DNA from: Caryophanon latum
GTDB taxonomy: Bacteria; Bacillota; Bacilli; Bacillales_A; Planococcaceae
Direction: 5' to 3'
Assembly (NCBI RefSeq): GCF_001700325.1
Contig: NZ_MATO01000002.1
Span: 1 to 64,000 of the forward strand
DNA length: 64,000 bases
Shown here: in pieces, positions 51,626 through 60,741 of the stretch
Layout of the letters: the number at the start of each line of letters is the position of its first letter
How positions within the stretch are numbered: position 1 is the first letter of the stretch
Made by a program: the position numbers and the translations under genes
The notes under the pieces: model-generated
The model's database searches: none
What the model saw: the letters and a program-made list of their open reading frames with translations, nothing else
What the model was told of the DNA's origin: nothing

Positions 51626-52593
51626 CCTGCTGACCTACTTTCTTTCAGTAATAAGTAAATGAAGTACAGTCCACCGATAAAGTTGATGATTACACTAATT
51701 GTCGTATTTAAATCGAATACGTGTAACACGAGGAACTGTCCACCGACAAGGGCAATAATACTAATTAAGCTCGCACCGAGAATTAATACAGAATGCTTGT
51801 ACGTCGCTAAAAACTGATACGACAAGTTCGCAACAATTAACCCTAAAAATGTAATTGGTCCAACAAGTGCTGTTGACGTTGCGAGTAAAATAGATGATAA
51901 CACGAGTACGTTCAATACACGCTTATCATAGTTAACACCTAAGTTTAACGATACGTCTCGACCTAAGCTCATGACGTCTAAATCTTTCATCATCGTCGCA
52001 CCCCAAATGAATGCAACGACTAAAATGATCGCGGCGAATAATAATAAATCACCATTGACGTTATTGAAGCTCGCAAATAAGCGCGTTTCTAAGCTTAAAT
52101 ATTCGACTGGGTCGATAATAACTTGTAAAAATGTTACGAAGCTTCCGAGCAACGTTCCAATTACCATCCCTGCAAGAAGGAGTAAATAAATCGGATATTT
52201 ATCTGCACGGAATAAGAAGCGATACAATAATAGCGCAAATAATACCATCGCAATTAATGACACACCGAAGTTTAAATAACGGCTTACAACGAAAATGGAC
52301 GCTGAACCTAAGAAGAAGAAAATAACGGTTTGCACTACTTCATACATCGAGTCAACCCCGATAATCGAAGGTGTTAAAATTCGGTTACGCGTTACTGTTT
52401 GGAACATTACGGTCGCGTATGCAATCGCTATACCTGTAACAATCATCGCTAATACGCGAATGACACGCTTTGGAAATGCATAGCTAAAGCCACCTTGAAT
52501 GTTGTAAAACAAGAAGCCCGCAATCGATAAAAGCGCAAGTACGACTAATACCGCGATTTTAATGAGGTTCGTTTTTTTCACATTACTTTGCAT
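51622..52593 (-). CDS. yclO: Siderophore ABC transporter permease (YclO-like)
   Basis: 323 aa FecCD-family permease with about nine membrane helices. Conserved segments include RNRILTPSIIGVDSMYEV and LVGPITFLGLIVANLSYQFL, the coupling helix to the ATPase. It overlaps yclN by 11 bp and yclP by 4 bp. Confidence 0.9.
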   Translation of the reverse strand: MQSNVKKTNLIKIAVLVVLALLSIAGFLFYNIQGGFSYAFPKRVIRVLAMIVTGIAIAYATVMFQTVTRNRILTPSIIGVDSMYEVVQTVIFFFLGSASIFVVSRYLNFGVSLIAMVLFALLLYRFLFRADKYPIYLLLLAGMVIGTLLGSFVTFLQVIIDPVEYLSLETRLFASFNNVNGDLLLFAAIILVVAFIWGATMMKDLDVMSLGRDVSLNLGVNYDKRVLNVLVLSSILLATSTALVGPITFLGLIVANLSYQFLATYKHSVLILGASLISIIALVGGQFLVLHVFDLNTTISVIINFIGGLYFIYLLLKESRSAG

Positions 52594-53536
52594 ATGCTTT
52601 CCCCCTAAATAACATAACTAAGAAGATGGCACTACCGATTACGGCAACCGTCGTATTGACTGGAATTTCGTACGGATGCACAACTAAACGGCTGAAAATA
52701 TCACATGCAAGTAGGAACACAACCCCTAATGCGACTGTATGCGGAATCGTTTTGCGTAAATTATCTCCTAAGTAAAGCGATACGATATTCGGTACGATTA
52801 ACCCTAAAAACGGAATAACACCGACTGTTAATACGACCGTCGTTGAAATAATCGCCACTAGCACTAAACCGATATTTAATACCGTTTTATAGCTTAACCC
52901 TAAGTTTTTTGCAAAGTCTTCACCCATGCCTGCTACTGTAAATTTATTCGCGAAAATGTATGCAATAATGATCGCTGGCACGGCTACGTATAACAGCTCA
53001 TAACGACCCGATACGACAAGTGTAAAGCTTCCCATAAAGAACGCTGTTACGTTTTGCATAAGGTCTGACTCGTAGGCGAAGAATGTCGTTACCGAAGAAA
53101 TGATATTACCGAACATAATCCCGATCAGCGGTACGAAAATAACATCCTTAAACTTAATGCGATCGAGTAAATGCATGAAAATAAATGTCCCTGCTAACGC
53201 GAATGCAAATCCGAAGAAAATTTGCTGCATGTACGTTACTTGTGTAAAGAACACCATTGAAATTACAATACCTAGCTTTGCTGCATCTAACGTTCCTGCT
53301 GTTGTAGGCGATACGAATTTATTGCGGCTTAACGACTGCATAATTAAACCAGCAATACTCATACCTGCACCGGCTAAAATAATTGCCATTAAACGCGGAA
53401 GACGGCTCGCTAAGAAAATTTGCATCTCTTGCGACTCCCAGTCTAATAAATCGCTCGGCTTAATGTTAATAGCCCCTACGAACAGAGAAATGAATGACAA
53501 AATGACAGCTGCTACAACTAGCATCCATAGTCTCAT
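52583..53536 (-). CDS. yclN: Siderophore ABC transporter permease (YclN-like)
   Basis: 317 aa FecCD-family permease. It has SRLPRLMAIILAGAGMSIAGLIMQSLSRNKFVSPTTAGT-type ends (quoted in parts: LPRLMAIILAGAGMSIAG) and VGVIPFLGLIVPNIVSLYLG. It is the first gene of the yclN-yclO-yclP operon, behind a Fur box about 40 bp upstream. Confidence 0.9.
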   Translation of the reverse strand: MRLWMLVVAAVILSFISLFVGAINIKPSDLLDWESQEMQIFLASRLPRLMAIILAGAGMSIAGLIMQSLSRNKFVSPTTAGTLDAAKLGIVISMVFFTQVTYMQQIFFGFAFALAGTFIFMHLLDRIKFKDVIFVPLIGIMFGNIISSVTTFFAYESDLMQNVTAFFMGSFTLVVSGRYELLYVAVPAIIIAYIFANKFTVAGMGEDFAKNLGLSYKTVLNIGLVLVAIISTTVVLTVGVIPFLGLIVPNIVSLYLGDNLRKTIPHTVALGVVFLLACDIFSRLVVHPYEIPVNTTVAVIGSAIFLVMLFRGKAYAK

Positions 53537-53575
53537 TTCCTAAACCTCATTTATTCTATTTTTTATTTTCACAAT

Positions 53576-53594
53576 GAAAATGATTATCATTGTA
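53576..53594. promoter_or_regulatory. Fur box upstream of yclN
   Basis: GAAAATGATTATCATTGTA matches the Fur consensus GATAATGATTATCATTATC at 15 of 19 positions, with the central AATGATTATCATT intact. Confidence 0.8.
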
Positions 53595-53802
53595 TGTAAA
53601 GCCCATTATATACCCTTTTTTATTTGTTATTCAACCTTTGCTACTAATTGAGAATAAGTGAAATACTCACTTAAAGACTAATTAAACGTTTAAAACATAA
53701 TAAAACGAACACGTTACAGTTTTAACGATAGTAAAATACTGTATAAAAAAATTTCATATTCAAAATATTCAATAATTATTATAAAGTGACAAGTTCGTCA
53801 GT

Positions 53803-54010
53803 AAAAATTATTATAAAAAAGCCAAGTGTGTTGATTAGCCATTTAACTGGCAGTTCGCGTCTTGAGGCACGAGCTGTTCCCCAAGGAGTCTCGCCGCACG
53901 CTCCATGCCACTACAATACTGCCTTCATCTCATTTTTGCTGCTGAAAACAACCGATTCAGCTGTATACAAGTAGCTAATCAACAGACCTGAAAAATTATT
54001 ATAAAAAAGC
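53803..54010 (+). repeat. Family A element, intermediate length, flanked by a 20-bp direct repeat
   Basis: The element is 53823-53990 (168 bp), from CAAGTGTGTTGATTAGCC to GTAGCTAATCAACAGACCTG. The core keeps TCTTGAGGCACGAGC and CCCCAAGGAGTCTCGCCGC only. An identical 20-bp AT-rich sequence ending AAAAAAGC lies at 53803-53822 and 53991-54010. The right copy is the T-tract of a terminator. Confidence 0.85.
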
Positions 54011-54040
54011 ATATGAATGGATTCTCACTCATATGCTGCT
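54003..54040 (-). terminator. Terminator downstream of the MenC/NSAR gene
   Basis: On the minus strand AGCATATGAG and CATTCATATGCT pair and run into TTTTTTATAATAA. The family A element is inserted just beyond it. Confidence 0.7.
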
Positions 54041-54063
54041 ATATAACCAACGATTGCTAGTCA

Positions 54064-54176
54064 GCTCTTCACGTCAAGGCACGGTTTCCGCCAGCGTCTG
54101 TAGTCTCACGCTCATGCGTCTGCGATTACTCGAGGCAAAAAGAATTTTCCCTTTTCCCGCTAGAGTCCGCCTCTTA
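54064..54176 (-). repeat. B-type repeat variant with an alternative middle
   Basis: GCTCTTCACGTCAAGGCACGG ... TCTGCGATTACTCGAGGCAAAA ... TTTTCCCGCTAGAGTCCGCCTCTT. The outer arms are B-like, but the centre is a GCGGTTACTCGAGGC module also seen near 57108, 58410 and 61990. Confidence 0.6.
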
Positions 54177-54182
54177 TTTTAG

Positions 54183-55289
54183 TTACATAATGCATCGCTT
54201 CGCTATCGTCACTTGCTCTAAGTATGCTTCATCAATATGAAAGCCTCGCCCAGCACTTGTCGGTACGTTAATATGCGCGTCTTGTGAAGCAATGATCGGT
54301 GTTACGATGTCGCGCTCCCAGTAACGATCTGCACTTGCAATATCAGCGGCGTATATGAAGTTCGGTAAGCTTGCGAGTGCGAGTGCATGGCTTCGCCCAA
54401 TGCCTGCTTCAAGCATACCGCCGCACCATACGCCGATGCCATGTTGCTCACAATAATCGTGAATGCGTATTGCCTCCGTAAAACCTCCGACGCGCGCAAG
54501 CTTAATGTTGACGATTTGACAGCTGCCTAGCTTCACGGCACGCTTCATATCATCGAGCGAGCAAATGCTTTCGTCTAAACAAATCGGCGTTTGAATATGT
54601 CGTTGCAACGCTGCATGGTCGACAACGTCATCGTGTGCAAGTGGTTGTTCAATCATGAGAAGGTTGAATGCATCGAGTGCTTTTAGCTGCTCGATATCGT
54701 CAAGCGTATACGCACTGTTCGCATCTGCCATGAGCGAAATGTCTGGGAAATGACGTCGAATCGTCTCCAACAATTCGACGTCGTGCTGCGGTGTAATTTT
54801 CACTTTAATGCGGCGATACCCTTCATCGAGCGCTCTCTGAATGCGTGCTACGAGCTGTTCCTCAGACGGCTGCAGTCCAATTGCGACGCCAACTTCAACT
54901 GCAGACTGCGTGCCACCGATTAGTTGAGCGAGCGGCTTCTTTTGTAGCTGGGCATATAAATCCCACACTGCCGTTTCGATTGCCGCCTTTGCCATGTAGT
55001 TACGTCGCACTGGTTGAAACAAATTGTGCACATATGATGGATGGTCGATCGTTTTATGCAGCACGGCAGGAATCAATACCGTTTCTAATATGTGCGTCAT
55101 CGTTTCGACTGTTTCCTCGGTGTAATACGGGCGCTCAAATGCTAGCCCTTCGCCGTAGCCAATCGTGCCGTCATCATTATGTACTTCGACGACTAAAAAT
55201 ACTTTTTTGGAAATCGTATCGACGCCGCTTTTAAATGGTGTTTTTAACATCATCGCTACGTGTCGTACGATCACTTGTTGAATGAACAT
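54183..55289 (-). CDS. MenC-like enolase (o-succinylbenzoate synthase / N-succinylamino acid racemase)
   Basis: 368 aa enolase-superfamily enzyme. The catalytic lysines are in RIKVKITP (KxK) and NIKLARVGG. Metal ligands lie in LMADANSAY, LMIEQPL and CLDESICS. This is the menC class 2 / NSAR group. No men genes are adjacent, so either menaquinone synthesis or racemisation of N-succinyl amino acids is possible. An AAGGAG site precedes the ATG. Confidence 0.88.
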   Translation of the reverse strand: MFIQQVIVRHVAMMLKTPFKSGVDTISKKVFLVVEVHNDDGTIGYGEGLAFERPYYTEETVETMTHILETVLIPAVLHKTIDHPSYVHNLFQPVRRNYMAKAAIETAVWDLYAQLQKKPLAQLIGGTQSAVEVGVAIGLQPSEEQLVARIQRALDEGYRRIKVKITPQHDVELLETIRRHFPDISLMADANSAYTLDDIEQLKALDAFNLLMIEQPLAHDDVVDHAALQRHIQTPICLDESICSLDDMKRAVKLGSCQIVNIKLARVGGFTEAIRIHDYCEQHGIGVWCGGMLEAGIGRSHALALASLPNFIYAADIASADRYWERDIVTPIIASQDAHINVPTSAGRGFHIDEAYLEQVTIAKRCIM

Positions 55290-55431
55290 ATTGAAGCGCT
55301 CCTTTTCTGTTATGTATAGTTTCTACTATATTATATTTTTTCGATTTTGCTCTTTACTATTGAAAAAATGCTCGTACGTAGACGCGCTACGCACAAGCAT
55401 TGTATCAATTATTTAACATCGTCTTTGTTCA

Positions 55432-56721
55432 TTATTCACCGATGACATATTGTTTATATTTATTGTAATCAGCATCTGTTACTTCAACGTTCAGCAGCGT
55501 GCCATTTTCTTCATACGACGTCGAGTGAATCGATGCATGCATATTCAAATATGAAACGATGTCGCCACGGTCATACGGAATGAGCATGTCGCACGTTACG
55601 TAATTAGAGAAAATTTCTTTGCGAATCATGTCAATTAGCTCATCTAGCCCTGCCGTTTCCTTTGCCGACATCCAAATGTTATCGCCGCTTATAACCGGGT
55701 ACTCTAAATTCGCTTTATCCGATTTATTGTATACGTAAATCGTCGGTACACCTTCAACACCTATTGCCTTTAACGTTTCTTCCGTTACTTGCATCATGAA
55801 ACGATATTCCTCATTCGATACATCAACTACGTGCAGCAGTAAATCCGCATCACGTGCCTCTTCTAATGTCGAGCGGAAAGCTTTCACTAAATGGTGAGGT
55901 AATTTGCTGACGAAGCCAACCGTATCTGTTAATAAAAAGCGCTTATTATCTTCCAATTCGATTTGACGTACACTCGTCTCTAACGTGGCAAATAGCATAT
56001 CTTTTTCAAACACTTGCTTATCATCTGCTTGTCCGATTTTGCGCAACATTTCGTTCATAATTGTCGATTTCCCTGCATTCGTATAGCCAACGATCGACAC
56101 GACTGGAATTTCATTTTTTTTACGCTGCTTACGCTGTGTTTCTCGCTGCTCTTTCACGTCCTCTAAGTCGCGACGCAGCTTCGCAATTTGATCCTCAATT
56201 TTACGGCGGTCTAGTTCCAGCTTCGTTTCCCCTGCACCGCGGTTACTAAAGCTTCCTCCTGCGCTACCACCTTGACGAGAAAGCGATGCGTGGAGCCCGA
56301 CTAAGCGCGGTAGCATGTATTGTAATTGCGCTAGCTCGACTTGCATTTGCGCTTCTTTCGTTTTTGCACGACGACCGAAAATATCTAATATAAGCATCGT
56401 ACGGTCGATTACTTTACAATCTAAATCGCGCTCTAAGTTACGAATTTGCGAAGGTGATAATTCGTCATTGAAAATAACTAAGTTTGCGCCTGTTTCGTCA
56501 TATAGCGCCTTTACTTCATCAATTTTACCTGTGCCGACATAATGTGACGCTGTAACACGCTCTAAGTTTTGTGTAATGACGCCTGCAATTTCTACCTCGA
56601 TTGCACCCGCTAAATCCGCTAGCTCCTCCATCGAATAGTCAAAATGCTCTGCGTTGCGTAAATTGACGCCTACGAGCACTGCGCGTTCAATGCGTTTTTC
56701 AATGTCTTTTAATGTTTGCAT
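55432..56721 (-). CDS. hflX: GTPase HflX
   Basis: 429 aa. The N-terminal glycine-rich segment is RQGGSAGGSFSNRGAGETKLE. The G domain carries GYTNAGKSTIMNEML, LTDTVGFVSKLPH and VYNKSDK. HflX binds and splits stalled ribosomes after stress. The ATG at 56721 follows GGAGG, and four upstream codons are excluded. Confidence 0.95.
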   Translation of the reverse strand: MQTLKDIEKRIERAVLVGVNLRNAEHFDYSMEELADLAGAIEVEIAGVITQNLERVTASHYVGTGKIDEVKALYDETGANLVIFNDELSPSQIRNLERDLDCKVIDRTMLILDIFGRRAKTKEAQMQVELAQLQYMLPRLVGLHASLSRQGGSAGGSFSNRGAGETKLELDRRKIEDQIAKLRRDLEDVKEQRETQRKQRKKNEIPVVSIVGYTNAGKSTIMNEMLRKIGQADDKQVFEKDMLFATLETSVRQIELEDNKRFLLTDTVGFVSKLPHHLVKAFRSTLEEARDADLLLHVVDVSNEEYRFMMQVTEETLKAIGVEGVPTIYVYNKSDKANLEYPVISGDNIWMSAKETAGLDELIDMIRKEIFSNYVTCDMLIPYDRGDIVSYLNMHASIHSTSYEENGTLLNVEVTDADYNKYKQYVIGE

Positions 56722-56938
56722 AAATACCTCCACGTACGTGATTAATTATTAAATTATAACACATGCACATACGTTCCTACATGATTGCACAATCGCTACA
56801 CGGTTTTATGTTACACTTAACGTTCCATTCCAAAATCGATGCTTGCTAAAGGTTCTGAAATGTAGGCCGCGACTTCGAGATGAATTAAAAAAAAATTCCA
56901 AGAGGTAAAGCAAAAAAATTTGGAAAGACATAATTTAC

Positions 56939-57182
56939 GTTCATCGCCGTAAGCTAAGTTTGACACATAAAGGTTGCTTGAAACGAGAGGCGGACTAGCG
57001 CGAGCTTTGAGACACCGCAGTCCGACGAGGAGGCTTGAGGAAGGTCATAAATGATACTCACCTTCATGACAAACATCGTGTTCGCCGCCGAGCCCGAGGA
57101 ATTGATCTACCTCGAGTAACCGCAGAGGCAAAGCGAGCCGCCATACGCGAACTGCCGATGGAATGGCTCATCAACACGCTTG
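56939..57182 (+). repeat. Chimeric repeat: family B left half, family A right end
   Basis: The left end GTTCATCGCCGTAAGCT and ACGAGAGGCGGACT are family B. The centre has GAGGAGGCTTGAGGAAGG and ATCGTGTTCGCCGCCGAGCC. The right part AAGCGAGCCGCCATACGCG and GGCTCATCAACACGCTTG is family A. The mix points to recombination or template switching between families. Confidence 0.8.
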
Positions 57183-57353
57183 ATTTTATATAAAGAGATA
57201 GAAGAACGTTTGAAGGAATTGTTAATCGAACAATCGATTACGCATAGATTTCAAATTGGAAAAAGTCACAAAAAACTTAATCTTTCTTCTTTAGAAAAAT
57301 TGCATCATAATAATAATTGGACTTTTACAAGAACTTCGGCTTATGCCGACTGA
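57180..57353 (+). pseudogene. Truncated coding remnant abutting the chimeric repeat
   Basis: An open frame of 57 codons runs from the repeat end to TGA at 57351. It reads LYKEIEERLKELLIEQSITH... and ends TRTSAYAD, with a coding-like amino acid mix. No start codon with ribosome site is present, since the repeat occupies the upstream side. Family not recognised. It may also be chance. Confidence 0.3.
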
Positions 57354-57359
57354 AATTCC

Positions 57360-57408
57360 TCCCCACTTAAAAACAAAAGTTCAGTTCAAGTTTTTTGAAG
57401 TAGGGGAA
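57360..57408. repeat. CCCCACTT / AAGTAGGGG hairpin
   Basis: CCCCACTT and AAGTAGGGG (one bulge) enclose an AT-rich loop of about 30 nt. It resembles the hairpin at 1095-1130, and AAAGTAGGGGC recurs at about 57679. Possible relic of an IS200/IS605-type end. Confidence 0.3.
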
Positions 57409-57664
57409 TCGTGGTTCATCACCGTAAGCTGGGGTTGACGTATAAAAGTTGCTTGAAACGAGAGGCGGACTCCAGCGGGAAAAGCGCGAGCCTCAAGACC
57501 CCGCAGTCGTGAGGCACGAACGACGAGGAGGCTTGAGGAAGGTGATAAACGCCACTACACGAGTCATCACCTTCATGACAAACATCGTGTTCGCCTCCGC
57601 GCCCGCGGAAAGCCTGCCTCGACGTGAAAAGCAACCCCAAGTTATGGTGAAGAGCCGGAATCGT
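57405..57664 (+). repeat. Family B element, complete, with 8-bp target duplication
   Basis: The element is 57413-57656 (244 bp). It starts GGTTCATCACCGTAAGCTGGGG and ends CCCCAAGTTATGGTGAAGAGCC. GGAATCGT lies directly on both sides (57405-57412, 57657-57664). The interior has GCGGACTCCAGCGGG, CCTCAAGACCCCGC, GAGGCTTGAGGAAGGTGAT, ATCACCTTCATGAC and CGCGGAAAGCCTGCC. Confidence 0.92.
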
Positions 57665-57711
57665 TTCAGAAAATGTTAAAGTAGGGGCTGACCTAAGTAG
57701 CCTTACACTAG

Positions 57712-57840
57712 GACGTGTCTAAAAACTTTATAATTCCGCACAAATGAACGCTGTAAACGAATGAGTAGTTTTATGAGCTTCTTCGTATAGTTAGTTGATT
57801 CAAGAGTAGGTCGGTTGATAAAATAATTTTTAGACAGAAC
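57712..57840 (+). repeat. Family D element, short form
   Basis: 129 bp with inverted ends GACGTGTCTAAAAACTTTATAA and TTATTTTTAGACAGAAC-type. The ends match the outer ends of the composite at 21111-21687. The interior is AT-rich and lacks the shared GC-rich core. Confidence 0.65.
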
Positions 57841-57872
57841 GTAGAAAAAAGCAAAAGAAAAGGAGCATATAC

Positions 57873-58337
57873 ATGCTAACATTTGAACAAAAACAACAAA
57901 TTATTGAATCATTTGACGAGCTAGAGCGAAAAGACATTTCGTTAAAGCGCGTTAATTATCACTTAAAAACAAGTCTTTATGAAAAAACATTAGTCGTTGA
58001 AAAATTACATCCAAACGGCAACGGTTACGTATTCGTTGGTGACTTACCACAATATAAAGAGCTAGCAGACACGCGTCATTTAGTAAATATTCGTGACTTT
58101 TCAGAAGGTGAGCTACGCGATGTGCTAGAAGCGGCGATCACGTATTTAACAGAGGAAGAGGAGCCAGAACCACAGCTTGAAGAAACGTGGACAAACCGTC
58201 ACGGCGATGAGCTAACGCTGCGCCATGATAATCCAGACTACGGTGTGTACCATGGTGATAACGTTGAGGAGCTTTTTGGCACATACGAAACAGCAAAAGC
58301 ATACTTACTTGAAGAAGGCTTCCGTTTAAAAAAATAA
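57873..58337 (+). CDS. Conserved hypothetical protein, 154 aa
   Basis: I do not recognise a named family. It is soluble and acidic. An N-terminal helical part (QKQQIIESFDELERKDISLK) precedes a mixed part with HPNGNGYVFVGDLPQYKE and a repeated-looking C-terminus (YGVYHGDNVEELFGTYETAKAYL). AAAAGGAG precedes the ATG. It stands alone between blocks of repeats. Confidence 0.78.
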   Translation: MLTFEQKQQIIESFDELERKDISLKRVNYHLKTSLYEKTLVVEKLHPNGNGYVFVGDLPQYKELADTRHLVNIRDFSEGELRDVLEAAITYLTEEEEPEPQLEETWTNRHGDELTLRHDNPDYGVYHGDNVEELFGTYETAKAYLLEEGFRLKK

Positions 58338-58341
58338 ACAA

Positions 58342-58601
58342 ATAAGCTATCAAGCGTGTTGATTAGCCATTAAACTGGCATTTCGCGTATGGCGGCTCGC
58401 GTGTGCATCTGCGGTTACTCGTCGCAAAAGTCTTGGGGCTCGGCGGCGAACACGATGTTGGTCATGAGGCACGAGCTTTTCCCCAAGGAGTCTCGCCGCT
58501 TGCTCCATGCCACTATCATGCTGCATTCATTTCAGTTTTGCTGCTGAAAACAACGAATTCAGCTGTATGAAAGTGGCTAATCAACAGACCTGATAAGCTA
58601 T
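58342..58601 (+). repeat. Family A element, complete, with 9-bp target duplication
   Basis: The element is 58351-58592 (242 bp), from CAAGCGTGTTGATTAGCC to GGCTAATCAACAGACCTG. ATAAGCTAT flanks it on both sides (58342-58350, 58593-58601). The centre holds the GCGGTTACTCGTCGCAAAAG module and GGCGGCGAACACGATGTTGG in place of the usual CTCAAGCCTCC half. Confidence 0.93.
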
Positions 58602-58616
58602 GACACATTGGTAAAT

Positions 58617-58658
58617 AAAAATGCCACAAGGAAATGTATAATTCCTTGTGGCATTTTG
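58617..58658 (-). terminator. pit terminator
   Basis: ATGCCACAAGGAA and TTCCTTGTGGCAT form a perfect 13-bp stem with a 7-nt loop, next to the pit stop. On the minus strand TTTTTATTT follows. Confidence 0.9.
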
Positions 58659-58660
58659 TA

Positions 58661-59677
58661 TTAGAAAATCAGATTTAAAAGTAAGAAGAATACACCGGCC
58701 ATAACAGCTGAAATCGGCATTGTGATGAACCAAGTTAACACGATTTTACGTGCAATCGCCCAGTTTACACCTTTAACGCGCTGTGCTGCACCAACACCCA
58801 TAATTGCAGAAGAAATTACGTGTGTTGTTGATACTGGCAAGTGAATTAATGTCGCACCGAAAATGATTGAAGCAGATGAAAGATCCGCTGCTACACCGTT
58901 TACTGGACGAATTTTCATAATTTTACCGCCAACTGTTTTAATGATTTTGTAACCACCAACAGCTGTACCAAGACCCATCGCTAATGCACAGGCAACACGT
59001 ACCCAATCTTGTACTTCGTCACCAGACTGCATGTTTGCAGCGATTAATGCCATCGTAATAATACCCATTGCTTTTTGCGCGTCGTTCGTACCGTGCGTGA
59101 ACGATTGAATAGCTGCTGTCGCAATTTGTACTAAGCGGAAGCCTTTGTTTGTTGAATAAAGACTGAAATTTTTAAATAGGAACTTGAATAGTTTCATCAT
59201 GGAGAAACCGATTACTAAAGCGATAATTGGTGAGAAAATTAACGCTTGAAGAATTTTTAAAAATCCTTCGTAGTTTAAAATACCAAATCCAGCAGATGCG
59301 ATTGCCGCCCCAGCGATTGAGCCGATTAACGTATGTGAAGAACTTGATGGAATTCCGTAGTACCACGTTAATAAGTTCCAAGTGATGGCAGAACAAAGCG
59401 CCGCTAAAATTACGATAGAGCCCGTTGTGTCACCTTCAAAACCGTTTAAAGAAAATGGGTCAACGATATCGCTAGCAATTGCTTTTGCAACACCTACGAA
59501 TGTGATTGCCCCGACAAAGTTCATAACTGCCGCCATCATAACTGCAACGCGTGGTTTTAACGCACGCGTCGAAACCGATGTTGCAATGGCGTTGGCCGTG
59601 TCATGGAAACCATTAATAAAGTCGAAACCTAAAGCGAAAATTACGACTAAAATGGTAATAATCAATAGCATATCCAT
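58661..59677 (-). CDS. pit: PiT-family inorganic phosphate transporter
   Basis: 338 aa with about ten membrane helices. The two inverted PiT signatures are GFDFINGFHDTANAIATSVS at the start and SFTHGTNDAQKAMGIITMAL in the middle. It imports phosphate with a cation. It follows the DUF47 gene by 24 bp, a standard pair. An AGGACGAGG site precedes the ATG. Confidence 0.94.
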   Translation of the reverse strand: MDMLLIITILVVIFALGFDFINGFHDTANAIATSVSTRALKPRVAVMMAAVMNFVGAITFVGVAKAIASDIVDPFSLNGFEGDTTGSIVILAALCSAITWNLLTWYYGIPSSSSHTLIGSIAGAAIASAGFGILNYEGFLKILQALIFSPIIALVIGFSMMKLFKFLFKNFSLYSTNKGFRLVQIATAAIQSFTHGTNDAQKAMGIITMALIAANMQSGDEVQDWVRVACALAMGLGTAVGGYKIIKTVGGKIMKIRPVNGVAADLSSASIIFGATLIHLPVSTTHVISSAIMGVGAAQRVKGVNWAIARKIVLTWFITMPISAVMAGVFFLLLNLIF

Positions 59678-59701
59678 AAATTTTTTCCTCGTCCTTCGTT
59701 A

Positions 59702-60322
59702 TTACGCGTTACGCATAATGATAGATTCAATTGTGTTTGCTACGTTTTGACAGAAGTCTGCGATTTCTTCAAATTGCTCGTAAATGTCTTTGAAAATAAT
59801 TAAACGAATTGGATCTTTTTCAGTTAAGAATAATTGTTTAATCGAAGAACGGAAAATTTCATCACACTCGCGCTCGTAATCTTTAATTAAAATAGCGTGT
59901 TGACGCATACCAACTAAATCTTTACGGTTTAATGATTCCATTGCTTTTACTGCTTCGTCTGCTGATAATGTGATGTATTTTAAAAATTGACGCATTTGCT
60001 CATTTACTTCTGTGAATGAATACATTTCAAAGTGAGCAATTGTGTTTTCGATGCCATCTAAAATATCATCTAAACGAATCGCTAACGCTAAAATATCTTC
60101 ACGCTCGATTGGTGTTAAAAACGCTTTGTTTAATTCAACGATTAACTCATGAATTAGTTTGTCACCAGCTGTTTCATACGACTTCATTTTAATGCTAATT
60201 TCTTTTAATGATGCTGGGCTGTCGATGCGGCAATCATTAGCGAAGTGCATTGATTCTTGTACGTTTTGTGCAATTTTTAAAAGTGCTGAGAAAAATGGAT
60301 CTGGTTTTTTTGAACTAAACAT
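59702..60322 (-). CDS. DUF47 (PhoU-like) protein, partner of PiT
   Basis: 206 aa all-helical PhoU-related protein. Typical features are DKLIHELIVELNKAFLTPIEREDILALAIRLDDILDGIE and YERECDEIFRSSIKQLF. It is the first gene of the pit operon. DUF47 proteins are thought to control PiT transporters. AGGAGG precedes the ATG. Confidence 0.92.
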   Translation of the reverse strand: MFSSKKPDPFFSALLKIAQNVQESMHFANDCRIDSPASLKEISIKMKSYETAGDKLIHELIVELNKAFLTPIEREDILALAIRLDDILDGIENTIAHFEMYSFTEVNEQMRQFLKYITLSADEAVKAMESLNRKDLVGMRQHAILIKDYERECDEIFRSSIKQLFLTEKDPIRLIIFKDIYEQFEEIADFCQNVANTIESIIMRNA

Positions 60323-60696
60323 TGTGGTCTAGTGCCTCCTAGAATATATAAAATAAATTGTTTATAACATGAATTTCTGTTAGTGAAACCTTACTTATCA
60401 TAGCAAACGTTTGTGTAAAACTACATAAAAATTAACTTGGAACTATCAAAATTTACATTGCTGTAACATTACAACGTTCAAAAAAAAGTTAGTTTTGCAG
60501 CACAGCGCGATCTCAATCTATGAAATTTGTCCTTATTCGAATGGAAAATTGTTGTTTTTTAACGATTCCATGCATGAACGAGCGCATTTTTAGAATGTAA
60601 GAAAGTTTTGTCAATAACATACATGTCACATTCGTCAAACAAATTGTTAATGTAATGTAAAGAAGAATGACAGGATATGTTGAAGGCTGGACGTAA
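60323..60696. other. Intergenic region without gene
   Basis: About 370 bp between the DUF47 gene and the methyltransferase terminator. AT-rich, none of the dispersed repeats, no convincing ORF. It should hold the promoter of the phosphate operon. No clear PhoP box pair recognised. Confidence 0.45.
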
Positions 60697-60730
60697 AATA
60701 AAGCGACGTTTTCGTGCACGTCGCTTCGTT
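60697..60730 (-). terminator. Terminator of the methyltransferase gene
   Basis: AAGCGACGT and ACGTCGCTT pair around a short loop, 15 bp past the gene's stop codon. On the minus strand TTATTTTACG follows. Confidence 0.75.
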
Positions 60731-60741
60731 TATTTTCGTTA

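Noticed and set aside
57419-57640. Repeat-encoded open frames with similar peptides (SRQAFRGRGG..., also at 21398-22051, 63537-63740 and elsewhere)
   Set aside because: The peptides look alike only because the DNA is repeated. Frames are broken by indels and stops in other copies, there are no ribosome sites, and the conserved feature is base pairing rather than protein.
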